The position numbers and the translations under genes are program-made. A DNA stretch of 64,000 nt from Ipomoea triloba (Eukaryota; Streptophyta; Magnoliopsida; Solanales; Convolvulaceae). Shown here in pieces: positions 44,078-55,037 of this stretch; the stretch's first letter is position 1; each line of letters opens with the position of its first letter. Where the stretch lies: positions 6,395,646 through 6,459,645 of the forward strand of contig NC_044922.1 of the NCBI RefSeq assembly GCF_003576645.1, written 5' to 3'. The notes below the pieces were generated by a model. The model did not search any database, was not told where the DNA came from, and worked only from the letters and a program-made list of their open reading frames with translations.

Positions 44078-47000
44078 TCAATTTTTTTTTTTACTTTTGG
44101 TGTGAAAAACTCCCCAGAAAAAGTACTGATTTTCTATTGTCCGACATCTCACATCTAACAATCTTGAGGGAAAAACCAAAAGCTCAACATGACCTATTTG
44201 ACTCCTTAGCATCAAATCCTTGTTGTCAATGAACCTTAACAAGGAGCTGTAACAGTTTTTTGCCTCCTTATTCCTTGGATAGAAGTACAAAGCAATATCA
44301 TTTGTATCAGGACAGCCCTCAAAAATCAGTGGCCAGTAATTACATCGAGGATGGATCAGAAAATCCACAGTTGATGGCATCTTTTTTGCGAACTCATAAG
44401 CTCTACGACAAACTTTGGAAGATGGATGAGCTGTTAATCCTTCATAGAATCTGACAACTGAAGCAATATCAGTCACCTTGAAGCTTCCCATCCAGATATC
44501 TTTTTCTGCAGGACAATTTTGAGAGCGAGTAAAAATACCATGTGAAATGTGGAGACGATTGCAGTGTGCAATCTCATTGAAATCTTTAGAACAAGAAAGA
44601 ACATTGAAATCTCGAATTTGAGTAGTCGACTGACTGATTGGAACTGCAACCTTTCCTTCAACTATATCTCCACCTTCAGTATTTCTTTTACTTTCAACCT
44701 CCAATTCCAGAACTGGTCTATTAAGAGGAAATGTAGAGCCAACAATCAAATTAGATGCTTTTTCACCATGTATATCTTTAGCATCTTCATCACTTCCTTT
44801 TTGCAGCTTGTAACCCCTAGAAATGAAAGGAAACTCTACATCATGAACTAAATTGGAAGCTTCTTTCCTTGATGAAACTTTAATTTCTTTGGCAGCAAAG
44901 CTTCTTTGTAACCTTAAATCCTTGCAAGGTGATGTAGAAGGAAATTCTGCACCATCAGTTATTTCAGATGCCCTCATATTTCCTTTTTGCATGTAGTTCA
45001 CAGAAATGAAAGGAAACTGTACACCATGTGTTGGATCAGATGTTTGTTCCCTGGGTGAAACTTCAATTTCTTCAACAGATATGCTCCTTTGCAGCTTTGA
45101 TTCAACACAGGGCAACATAGATGGAAAATCAGCACCATTAGTTCCTTTAAATGTCCTCTCATCAGGTATGTTCTTTGGTTCTTCTAGGGTGCCTTTCCTT
45201 TGAACATGTGATTCATTAGGTTGGGCCTTTGGTTCTTCTAAATTGGTTCTTTGCATGTTTGATTCACGAGAATGCAAAATAGATTGCAACTCAGTACTGT
45301 AAATTCTATTGGATTCTTTTTTATTAGATCCACCCTTTGGTTCTTCTAGATTGCTTCTTATTTGCACGTCGGGTTCGTGAGAATACCAACTAGATTGCAA
45401 CTCAGTACTGTCAATTCTGTTGGGCAATTTTTCATTAGATCCATCCTTTACTTGTTCCGTGCCTCTCTGCATTATTCTCAATTCTCCAGAAGTCCTATCA
45501 GAAGGCAACTCTGCAGCATCAATCATGTTGAAGGCCCTCAGAGTAGAAGTATCATTTCCTTTCATCGGAGTAGATGTAGATACTTCTAGAAGTCCATCCT
45601 TTGGTATCTGTGTTCTGGAATCCCAAGAAACCCTCCCATGAGGCAATCCTTCACCATCAATTTTGTCAAAGCCCACTTCATTAGTACATTCTTGACTATC
45701 TAGGCCAATGCTTACTCCTTTGTTATGCACATCTCTAGCCTCATGTGCATCCTCTACTCTTTGCTCCTCCAAATTCCTAAGAGGATGATCACACGAATCA
45801 ACTGCTTTTTTTCTGAATCTATTTTTGACTTCTTTTGGATCTTTACTTTTCTGCACATTAGAATTTTGAGGCAAAGCACAAGGAGATTCTGCAACACCAA
45901 TTGAATTGTATGCTCCTTTCAGTAGTCCATCTTTATCTCCACCAGTACTGTCACTTCTCTCTTGCAGGGATTCCCTAGGACACACTTTGGTTTCAGCTCT
46001 TTCCACAGACCTGTTGTTAGTATTTTCAACATTACTTCTCTTTTTCACCTCCCAACCAGCACAATCGGAAGAACCAGAAAGATCAATTGTGTTAGGAATC
46101 AAGTTATTAGGTTTCATATTTGCTACATCTTCATTGCTCCCTTCCCATATACTGGAATTGCCAGGGCTATCTGTAGAATCTCCCTTATAACATCTACTTT
46201 GTAGCCTAGATTCCCAGTTAGGCCCTTCAGAATGCAGTTTTGCACCATCTGCTGAGCTTTGTCCCCTTTTCTGAGGTCCAGCTTTAGTTGAGCTAACCTC
46301 TGCCTTTAAGCCAGCTTTAGTTGAGGAAACCTCTGCCTTTAAGCCATCCTCTTTGAGGCTCTTAATCACCGTAGATGACCTTTCTTCAAGAATGTTTTTT
46401 AGTCCTTCAACATTACTTCTTATTTGTAGCTCAGATTTCCAACCATGCCTACTTGAAGAAAGTTGCAAATAATCAGAAGAACTGTTTGAACTTTTCCAAG
46501 TACTATCATTGGTTTCTTTAGCAATAGTTTTAACCGGCAATCTGGATCTTGGAGAAAGCTGTCTAGAAGCTCCATTACTAGAATTGTGACCTCCTTCATG
46601 AACCAAAGCTTTATCCATTCTGAAATCACTACTCTTATCCCATCTTGATTTCCAAGGAGGCCTATGACAATGTGATCTAACATGATCACCTGAACCGGAA
46701 ACCCTGTTTTGAGACATGTGTTTAGAGTCTTCAGCACCACTTTTCTTTTGTGGCCAGGAAGGCCAACTGGAATGGGAGTTCCAACGGTCTTGTGAAGCAG
46801 AACATGTTTTGTCATTCATATCTTTGCCTTTGTCAGCATTAGTATCCTTTTGCAGCCAGGAGTCCCACGAAGGCCAACTAGAATGAGAGTTCCAGATGTC
46901 ACCTGAAGTGGAAATATTTTTCTCATGCTTATTGTTGCCTTTATCAGCATTTGTTTCCTTCTGTAGCCAGGGGTCCCAAGAAGGCAGATTGGAATGAGTA

Positions 47001-47524
47001 TTCCAACAGTCACCTGAAGCAGAACCTTTCTTCTCAGGCATATCTTTGCCATCATCAGTATTCACTTTCTGTTTTTTCTGCCAGGAGTCCACACAATTAC
47101 TTGCACCAGAACCTTTTTCCTCAGGCATATGTTTGTCTTCTTGAACATTACTTCTCTTTTGCAGCATGGCATCCCAGGAATGCATACCGGAAGAAGAGTT
47201 CACATAGCCATCTGAATCAGAAGTTCTCTTCTTAGGAGTAGGTTCGTAATTTTCAGCATTACTATCATTTGGCAGTCTGGAATCACTGTAACGAAAACTT
47301 GAAGGCAAATCTTTCATACCACTTGAATGGTACGGCCTTTTGCGAGAGATATTCTTGTCTTTTTCATATTTATGTTTATCTTTTAACCTGGATCCTCCAG
47401 AAAGAAAATGAGAGCGCACACGCCTATTATCATGTGAATCTGGAGCTTTTCTCCGAGGTTCATCTTTTTCAGTATTACTTGTTGGAAGCCCAGATTGCCA
47501 TGATGGGCTAGACTTCTTAGCCAT
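44078..47524 (-). CDS. AIPP2-like protein with C-terminal SPOC-like domain
   Basis: A nuclear chromatin/transcription-associated protein is predicted from its C-terminal domain (about residues 1011-1140 of 1148). Features are IWMGSFKV, GLTAHPSSKVCRRAYEFAKK, YWPLIFEGCPDTNDIALYFY, VELLVFPSRLL and FFWGVF, the pattern of AIPP2/PAIPP2-type SPOC-like domains. In Arabidopsis those proteins work with BAH and CPL2 partners in silencing and polyadenylation control. The rest is hydrophilic and Ser/Lys/Asp-rich, with a 40-odd-residue repeat around NSHSSWPSWDSWLQKDTNAD (about residues 120-280) and a second degenerate repeat (ESNMQR, NLEEPK) near 750-850. No Cys-rich PHD finger, present in AIPP2 itself, was found. 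I start at MAKKSSPSW because the upstream in-frame part crosses an intron acceptor at 47553-47554. Confidence 0.8.
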   Translation of the reverse strand: MAKKSSPSWQSGLPTSNTEKDEPRRKAPDSHDNRRVRSHFLSGGSRLKDKHKYEKDKNISRKRPYHSSGMKDLPSSFRYSDSRLPNDSNAENYEPTPKKRTSDSDGYVNSSSGMHSWDAMLQKRSNVQEDKHMPEEKGSGASNCVDSWQKKQKVNTDDGKDMPEKKGSASGDCWNTHSNLPSWDPWLQKETNADKGNNKHEKNISTSGDIWNSHSSWPSWDSWLQKDTNADKGKDMNDKTCSASQDRWNSHSSWPSWPQKKSGAEDSKHMSQNRVSGSGDHVRSHCHRPPWKSRWDKSSDFRMDKALVHEGGHNSSNGASRQLSPRSRLPVKTIAKETNDSTWKSSNSSSDYLQLSSSRHGWKSELQIRSNVEGLKNILEERSSTVIKSLKEDGLKAEVSSTKAGLKAEVSSTKAGPQKRGQSSADGAKLHSEGPNWESRLQSRCYKGDSTDSPGNSSIWEGSNEDVANMKPNNLIPNTIDLSGSSDCAGWEVKKRSNVENTNNRSVERAETKVCPRESLQERSDSTGGDKDGLLKGAYNSIGVAESPCALPQNSNVQKSKDPKEVKNRFRKKAVDSCDHPLRNLEEQRVEDAHEARDVHNKGVSIGLDSQECTNEVGFDKIDGEGLPHGRVSWDSRTQIPKDGLLEVSTSTPMKGNDTSTLRAFNMIDAAELPSDRTSGELRIMQRGTEQVKDGSNEKLPNRIDSTELQSSWYSHEPDVQIRSNLEEPKGGSNKKESNRIYSTELQSILHSRESNMQRTNLEEPKAQPNESHVQRKGTLEEPKNIPDERTFKGTNGADFPSMLPCVESKLQRSISVEEIEVSPREQTSDPTHGVQFPFISVNYMQKGNMRASEITDGAEFPSTSPCKDLRLQRSFAAKEIKVSSRKEASNLVHDVEFPFISRGYKLQKGSDEDAKDIHGEKASNLIVGSTFPLNRPVLELEVESKRNTEGGDIVEGKVAVPISQSTTQIRDFNVLSCSKDFNEIAHCNRLHISHGIFTRSQNCPAEKDIWMGSFKVTDIASVVRFYEGLTAHPSSKVCRRAYEFAKKMPSTVDFLIHPRCNYWPLIFEGCPDTNDIALYFYPRNKEAKNCYSSLLRFIDNKDLMLRSQIGHVELLVFPSRLLDVRCRTIENQYFFWGVFHTKSKKKN

Positions 47525-48350
47525 ATCAGCACCTTTATCAGCTTCAAACAACCTGAAAACCACAAACTTCTTCACTAAAAGAATGCCTTTCAACTTTGGC
47601 CTAAAGATTACAGAGGAATGAAACCTTATTCTCAGAGATGCCACATAAAAAATAAATTTAAAAAATAAAAAATAAAAATAAAAATAAAAATAAAACAAAA
47701 CAAAAAAAAAAACCCCAAATCCTACCAAAGAACAGACAAGTAATACTTTCCAACCCCAAAAATTCCTTTGTAAAAGAATGCTCTACTGTTGACCTAAATT
47801 TACAGAGGACTTGCAGAGTTAGCCAAAACCCCAGCAGTAAAAACCTAGTCGATTTATAACACCAAATAAACCGCCCAAAAATGAAAATAATTTCACATTG
47901 GCATTTCACCAAGCACACTTCATGCGTAAATCTGAACTTACTAAAGCCACAAAGGAACAAGCTTAACAATTTTCATACCACCCAAGCCTGTGATCATAAG
48001 AAACACCATACAAACAACAGCATAAAAATTCTCAAAAAAAAAAAAAAAAAACAACAGCATAAAAGGAAAACAAGGTAGAGACATAACATACAAATCAAAT
48101 ATATGTTTATATATGCTGTAGACATACATACATAAATGATATATATTCACACACAGAAACATTTTCAACAAAGATCAAACCTAGAAATTAAATAAGCGTA
48201 AACACGCACAAGAAATCATTTATACATACATTCATATGGAGAAGGGAGAAAGAATTGTTGAGTTACCTTTCTCCTTTGAGTATTTGACTAGAAAAGAATG
48301 GATTTCTGCTTTACTGAATTCTCACTGTCAATTTGTTTGGTGAGTAGAGT
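47525..48350 (-). other. 5' leader exons and intron of the AIPP2-like gene
   Basis: Exon 2 leader is 47525-47552. The intron is 47553-48266 (donor AAAG/gtaact at 48267-48266, acceptor ggttttcag at 47553). A first leader exon ends at 48267 and probably begins near 48340. The AIPP2 frame continues upstream into the intron as a Phe-rich stretch, which is not coding. Confidence 0.65.
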
Positions 48351-48479
48351 ACCGTTTTAAAGGTATCCACCATGATTTCCGATTTTTTGCATCCACCTCA
48401 CCAACCAATGTTGTGCCTCCATGTCATTCCTAATATTATTTATATTGAAATTTGTTTTTTTTTTCCTCCTAATTTTCCC

Positions 48480-49140
48480 TAAGGGCATGTTTGCTTGGGA
48501 GGAAAAACATTTCCAAGGAAAATGTTTTCCTCCAAATCATGAAAAATGCTCATTTCTTGCGTTTGGTTCATGAATTCAAGTCGAAAATAACATTCAAATT
48601 ACGTGTATAACTAATAGTACATAATATTTTAACAGTAAATACGTAATCTTTAGACTAGGGTCTATAACATGGTCCATAGAATAACAGTTGTAATATTTTC
48701 TCAGATATTAGTATTAATTGGGTAACATGAATTGGCTTTACCCCAAATACTTTTAATTAAATATTAAATAATTCAATATGTCTAGGTTCACAGATTTAAA
48801 ATTGACTAGGACAAACTTTTATGGATAAGAGATGGAAAGGAAATACATTTGCATTACGAGAATATTCTTAATCATCGAGTCTTCAAAACACGCCAATAAA
48901 TTCTATTATAGTCATATATAGTAATCTGATACCACAATGTTCAATCAAGTAGAATTGAATATATTTTCCTTTTATTCAAAAAAGAAACCGATGAATTCCA
49001 TTGTAGTCATAGTACTCCGATGGCACAAACTTCAATAAAGATAACTTTGAAAAATATCATAATCTAACAAAGATTATTCTTGACCGAAAAATAGCCTCGC
49101 TTTAGCGTGACTAGGGGGGCCAAAATAGCCTCGAGGCATG
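48480..49140. other. spacer with MITE remnants
   Basis: 'agggcatgtttgcttgggag' at 48482 looks like a MITE end; 'agggtctataacatggtccatag' at 48658 resembles a family B end. No gene is supported. Confidence 0.4.
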
Positions 49141-49154
49141 TGAGAATCTTCATG

Positions 49155-50225
49155 TGGTCTTTTTCCAATCGTTATAACGTGGACTAGTATAGGGTCCACA
49201 GAACTGTGGTGGAGCCTGGTCCAAAACGACGCGTTTAACTAAGTAGTGGAGAGTTGACGTGCGGCGGACACCGTTCCGTCCGTCCAATTCCCATTATATG
49301 TAATTATGTGTATTTTTATGTGTAATTCTGTGTATTCTATTATACACTTCTGTACATTAGTAATTTCAATACCATAATTTCTCCGCATTATTGATTTCTA
49401 ATACGGCAATACCGTACCGCAATAACATTAAGTATAAAAAATTAAATCATTAATGTACAAAAGTATATAAAAGAATACACATATCATTCAATAGAATACA
49501 CACAATCAATAGCCTAAGTATTAGCATTACTATTTCATTAGGTATGATACTCGAAATCAATAATGTACAGAATTATATATCAGAATACACAGAATTTATG
49601 AATAGAATACACATAATTATTAGTCTAAGTATTATCTCTGGCTCTCTGCTGTTTCATGAGATATGGTATTGGAAATCAATAATGTACAGAATTACATATT
49701 AGAATACACAGAATCAATGAAAAGGATACACAGAATATAAGCCTAATTATTATCTCTTATGTTTCATGAGGTATGGTATTGGAAATCAATAATGTACAGA
49801 ATTATATTCCACAATACACAAAATCATATACCAGAATACACAGAATTTATGAATAAAATACACAGAATTATTAGCCTAAGTATTATCTCCGCTATTTCAT
49901 TAGGTATGGCATTAGAAACCAATAATGTACAGAATTACATACTAGAATACACAAAATCAATGAAAAGGATACACATAACTAAGTATTATCTCTTATGTTC
50001 CATGAGATATGGTATTGAAAATCAATAATATCTAGAATTGCATACTAGAATACACAGAATGTCATAACATAATGCACAGAATATCATCACAAAATACACA
50101 AACTCATCTTATAAGTTAAGGTTGAATGGGAAACGGAAAAGCTGTTAATTAAAAGAATCAAAACGACGTCGTTTTGGATTGGGGTGCACAATGCATTGTG
50201 TACCCTAGTCCACGATATAAATTGC
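49155..50225. mobile_element. family B element with 110-130-bp internal repeats
   Basis: Ends are gttataacgtggactagtat and the inverted taccctagtccacgatataa. Near the right end, aacgacgtcgttttgga pairs with aaaacgacgcgttt on the left. The interior holds about five irregular tandem copies: aatcaataatgtacag at 49555, 49674 and 49784, then diverged copies at about 49917 and 50020, each with 'gaatacacagaat' motifs. Confidence 0.7.
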
Positions 50226-50689
50226 AGTCTTTTTCTTGAGTCATTACTTTATAGACTATGATTCACACTTCACACAGCTTACAGCTATGTGGATCACAAA
50301 TAAAAAAGTATTTGTATATATAAAATACGTTATTTGAAAGTACATTATTTTGTATACTGTCAAATTATGTACATTTAATACATAAATAATGTACTTTTAG
50401 TATATTAAAAATGTACACTGTATTCACGGTCTAAAAAAAATTTATCTTTTTTTTCTTGATTTGGGTTATTTGATCGGCTTCCATAGTCATTTTCCTAATG
50501 TTTCACAAATTAAACAAATGATTGCCTTGAAAATTTTGATTTTGGCATATTCGTGATTGACTCAATGGTAACTCTTAACGGATCTAATGAAAGTTAATCC
50601 GCATCAAATAATGTCACGTTAGGAGGAAAAATTCAGGAGAAAATTTTTGAAGGGATGCCTAGCATTATTGAAATGATATTATATATTAT

Positions 50690-51030
50690 ATATTATATAA
50701 AATTTACTAAAAAAAAAAATCAAAGCGCAAAAAGAAAAAAAAAAACAAAAAAAAACAACCGAAACAAAACAAAAAACAAAAACAAAAAGAAGAAAGAAGA
50801 AAGTGATAGATAACGTAACTATCGACTACACTTAGCTTGGCAATTTTGTACACAACACGAAATTGGATACATGAAATCATTCATACGTAAATTGATGGAG
50901 AAAGAATTGTTAGCTGGTTGTATATGTCATACCTTTATCGTGTTAATATAACAATATTTGATTATTAGCAAAGAACGAATTAGTACTGTACCGAATTCTT
51001 AGTACCAATTTGTTTGGTGAGTAGTTATGA
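50690..51030. repeat. partial duplicate of the AIPP2-like 5' region
   Basis: 'gaaatcattcatacgtaaattgatgga' and 'gaaagaattgtta' (50874-50911), then 'gaattcttagtaccaatttgtttggtgagtag' (50994-51025), match in order 48213-48262 and 48318-48351 of the AIPP2-like leader and promoter. The splice donor is not preserved. The left part (50690-50790) is an A-rich tract. Confidence 0.65.
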
Positions 51031-52850
51031 GGTGCTACTTAGCTGAACTCTGAACTGGAGTACGTGGTCTGTAGTCTAAGTTGTGATTCTTGTGAACAGT
51101 GTATGGATGCAGTAATAATGTGCATGCATGCATGCATGGAAATGACGTGGTGAGAAGAACGATTAATCAAGCTGTTACAGGTTGTTAAAGTTGTTAAGAA
51201 ATAATTTATGGGATTTGCCACTTTGCTATAGCTTGTATTGAATATTCCAAGAAAATTTGTGTGAGATTATTTCACATGTCGGGTGAAGATAGAAAATGTA
51301 ATACTTGTACTGTATAATGGTAGGAATAAAGTGTTTGTTATTTATAACAGAATGTGTAGTAATACTTTTGAAGATAAATGTAATGCTTTTACATTATTTT
51401 GATTTTAAAGTATTACATTATTTTCTTCAAAAGTATAATATTTTTCCTTGTAAGTAACAAACACTTTATTTTTAATTATTATTATATTTTTTAGTATAAA
51501 TATTACATTTTCATATTGACCCAATATATTTTATAGATAAGGATCTCTGGGACGATCTCACATAAGAGTTACTCAAACTTTTCCAAATTCATTCTATATA
51601 TGTAATTGGGAACTATAAATAACACAAAATGTCAAATCCCTCGACTTATATCACTTGAGTACTATAGATCATTATGTTTTAATTACTAATTTTGTGCCAA
51701 GTAACTTATAGTTTAATGGCACTTCTGTGACTTCCAAATGGGAGGTTACAAGTTCAAACCCTCAATGGGAGCAGTCGGATCTAATCGATTGATGCCAAAA
51801 TTAGGGGATCGCTCGATGCAAAGCCCGTGAGCTCGTACACTCCGCGGGCCAAACTTGGAAAATAAAAAAGATTATTATATTATTATTCTATATTCAAATA
51901 ATTTAACCTAAATAATATTAAATTTTTTTGGCGTTTAAAAACTAAACAAATTTACATTTTTTAAGATTGTAATGTTGTGTGTGTGTGTGTGTATAGTGTG
52001 TATATACTACCTTTGACCCATTTTAGTTGTCTGGTTCGTTTAACGAGCCTTGACTAAAGTTATTTTTAATCCAATTTTCATAATATTAAGTTTAACATTA
52101 ATATATAAAATTTATAAATTTAGAAACTACATTAAAAGTACTATTAAACACAAAAAAAAATTAAATTTAAAAATAAAAAAAATTACTAAAGAAAATAAGA
52201 AATAAAGAAAGAGTTAGTTTGACCAATGAATAAGTAAATAGAGCAGGGAAAATGGGACAGGGGGAATATATAACTTATGAGAAACCCGCGAGCTAGTTCC
52301 ATAGCTTGCAAGGCCTGCATTTTCACGAGCCAAAAAATTAAGCCCTAATCCGCTCCATCGCGAGATGATTTAAAGTTGGTCCACGAGTTTCGGCCCACCT
52401 TAACACCCCTAGCCAAAATAAATGCATTGCAATAGAAGCACAAGTCATAATTGGTTGCCTTGAGGACTAAGATGTAACAGTGCATGGCAGCTCTAGCATC
52501 CAATTTTGATATTGCGATTTACTAAATAAAATAAAATGTTAAATAGTTTAAAACATTTTCACCTGCAGTAGAAAGTATGATTTGACTTTTTTCAAGTCAT
52601 GCAGTAAAGAAATAATGCAGTGAAAGGTAGACAATGTGTATAGCATGACCCTTGTTTTTGTTTGAAATTTTGGTTACTGTTAAGCTTATTACTATTATTA
52701 TTTATTAATGTATTCTAGAAATGTATGTTTTAAAGACTTGCAATTTTGGAAGTTGCCTATTTATTGCAAATTTAGAATTTTGTAATTTTTCATAATTGGA
52801 TAATAATATTTTAAATTATGGATTGTGATCTCGTATCAAGGTTTTGGTAA
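51030..52850. other. gene-free spacer
   Basis: AT-rich, with a (TG)n run at 51976-51992, a SINE-like remnant at about 51705-51850 (plus strand, gaggttacaagttcaaaccct near 51742 is B-box-like) and GC-richer old repeat at 52275-52410. No coding region is supported. Confidence 0.5.
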
Positions 52851-52864
52851 AAGCATATGTTTAT

Positions 52865-53405
52865 GGCAGTGTTCAAAAGATACTGCCTCACATTTGATTT
52901 TATATTATCAAATGAAACTGTAGCTATATCGAAATGTAACTGTAGTGTATATAAACTGATACTGAATAACAGTTTCACATTTGTATTTTTTAAATTATCG
53001 AATGAAACTGTGTCTATCGGAATGTAATTGTAACTGTGTTGAAATGTAACTGCAGTGTATATAAACTGAAACTGAATAACAGTTTCACAATTTTGGGTGT
53101 ATATTATCCAATGAAACTGTAGTCATATCGAAATGATATTGTAATTGTGTTGAAAGGAAAATGCAGTGTATTATAAAAAGAAACGGTAGTTGTGTTGAAA
53201 GGAAATGAATAAAATGTTCACATATTTGAGTGTATAATATCGAATGAAACTGCAGTTATATCGAAAAAAACTGCAATTGTGTTAAAATGTAACTGCAGTG
53301 TATATGAACTGAAAGTGAATGACGCGGAACGGAGGCCGTTTCAGCCGTCTGTTTTCATGAATCAAAACGACATTGTTTTGATGCATGGTCCACAGTAAAA
53401 TTTGC
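52865..53405. mobile_element. family B element, unexpanded relative of 36385-37925
   Basis: 'gatactgcctcacattt' (52880) matches 36492, and the right end 'cgtctgttttcatgaatcaaaacgac', 'gatgcatggtccacagta' matches 37868-37920. Only about two diverged 111-bp-type units lie between, where the other copy has about nine. Confidence 0.8.
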
Positions 53406-53649
53406 GGGAATAGGAGATCAAAATTGTCAAATTATCCAAAAAATTAAAGACAATTTGATAAAAATTGTAATAAAAGACCAAATGTGATAACATCAATTGT
53501 GAGATAGGGACTAAATATGATGATACACAATAGTCGCAGAACTAATACTGAAATTTGTTCCTTGGGATCTAAACTGAGAAAAAGCTTCTTACTGTAATTA
53601 ATATGGGAGAACTAAAGTTAAGTACATTAAATAAAAACTTCAGTGAATT

Positions 53650-54306
53650 TCATTTCTTGTCTTAGTAAATTTATAGAATTATAGGTGACAACTCAATTTT
53701 AGTCATTTTTTTTGGGAAAATTGTAATTTATGCCTCTCCATAATATGTCAATTATTAATGTCACCCATGAATTATTAGTGGTGTAAATATTGTCCCTCAA
53801 TTTTCAAAACGATACATATATTGCCCCTCCCAAGTGTAAATGTTGCCCCTCAATTTTCAAAACAGTACATATATTGCCCTTCTCGTACGGTACGGGAGGG
53901 GCAATATATGCACCGTTTTGAAAATTGAGGGTTAACATTTACACCACTAATAATTTAGGGGTGACATTGATAATTGACATATTATGGAGGGGCATAAATT
54001 ACAATTTTCTCTTTTTTTAAAAAAAAACATCCCATTGGTCTAATATTATTCTGAAATGACCATTTTTAATCCTCCACAGGCTCCATCAACAAAATCATTT
54101 AAATTCCGTAAAATATAATAATATATAGTTTGCAGATCAACATATTTTACATACAAAAGATCAAAATGTCATTGCATTTAACGACATTTCAATAATTTTA
54201 TTGACGGAGGACCAAAAATAGTTATGCCACAGTAATACTAGAACCAAAGAGACATGCTCTAAAAAAAGACTAAATGTGAACTCTCTGACCAATGAAATTA
54301 ACTCTA
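53650..54306. mobile_element. Mutator-type family D element with a nested inverted-repeat MITE
   Basis: 'aatttatagaattataggtgacaactcaattttagtc' at the left and 'gactaaatgtgaactct', 'aatgaaattaactc' at the right correspond to ends of 32122-32523. 'gccacagtaatactagaaccaaa' (54226) matches the family D interior. The nested element is 53712-54012. Confidence 0.65.
53712..54012. repeat. long inverted-repeat MITE
   Basis: The left arm (gggaaaattgtaatttatgc, 'ctccataatatgtcaatta', 'ccctcaattttcaaaac') is the complement, in order, of the right arm ('gttttgaaaattgaggg', 'taattgacatattatgga', gcataaattacaattttctc). The left arm has an internal duplication of about 70 bases. The centre (ctcgtacggtacggga, about 53882) is itself self-complementary. 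Confidence 0.85.
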
Positions 54307-54460
54307 AAAACTCCCATAGCTTGTTAAGTTCATGAACCATGTATTACAATATACTTAGTATAGTACCTGGGTAGGACTAAACCAAAGCCCCCGACCCACC
54401 TCTTGATAGGCCTCTAAAATTCGAGTCCTCCCGGCTCCCGCCCTTATTACGTGCAATCAT

Positions 54461-54702
54461 TATTGCATGGACCATGGTCCACACAGCTGTGTGGACCAAA
54501 AATGAAAAATACATTATTTTTGTACTGTAGATACATTATTTTAGGGTACATTATTTTTGTACTGAAGGTACAATATTTGATATTATATATCAAATATTGT
54601 ACCTTCAGTACAAAAATAATGTACCTTCAATACAAAAATAATGTACTTTTTATTTTTATCCACACAGCTGTGTGGACCATGGTCCATGCAATAATTTGCC
54701 TA
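54461..54702. repeat. near-perfect 240-bp palindrome, family B-like ends
   Basis: attattgcatggaccatggt, then ccacacagctgtgtgga, run inward from the left. The right arm is the inverse, ending tggaccatggtccatgcaat. Arms meet at tttgatattatatatcaaat (about 54568-54588). Each arm repeats acattatttttgtact two or three times. Both arm ends are themselves palindromes (ccatgg, cacagctgtg). Confidence 0.9.
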
Positions 54703-55037
54703 TTACATGATGGGCTAAGTCGGGCTAAGAGTTTAACCTGTTTTGACAGCTGTATGGAAGGAGATTAGAAAAGGACTTAACACAAAGAACATACACACAA
54801 GTAAGATGGAAAATAACTGGAAGATGCAACCATCCTTAAAATTAACATTGTCTTTACATGCTCGGCTAAAGCAAGCACAATAGGCAGTTTACTTGTGCTG
54901 CAAAACTAAATGCACAGCCTAAATACAAAAAAGATTGTTTCAGTGTTTGCAATGCTAGTGGATTGTTTATGCATGTGAGTGTTCAAACTGATGTGGTAAT
55001 ACGGAATACTGTATAGAAGATTTCATCCCTAGCTGCA

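Noticed and set aside
44260..47511. Plus-strand and other-frame reading frames within the AIPP2-like gene
   Set aside because: They are shadows of the long minus-strand coding region.
47525..47728. Upstream Met of the AIPP2-like frame (Phe/Tyr-rich extension)
   Set aside because: The extension is low-complexity T-rich intron sequence preceding a good acceptor (ggttttcag at 47553); the protein most likely starts at MAKKSSPSW.
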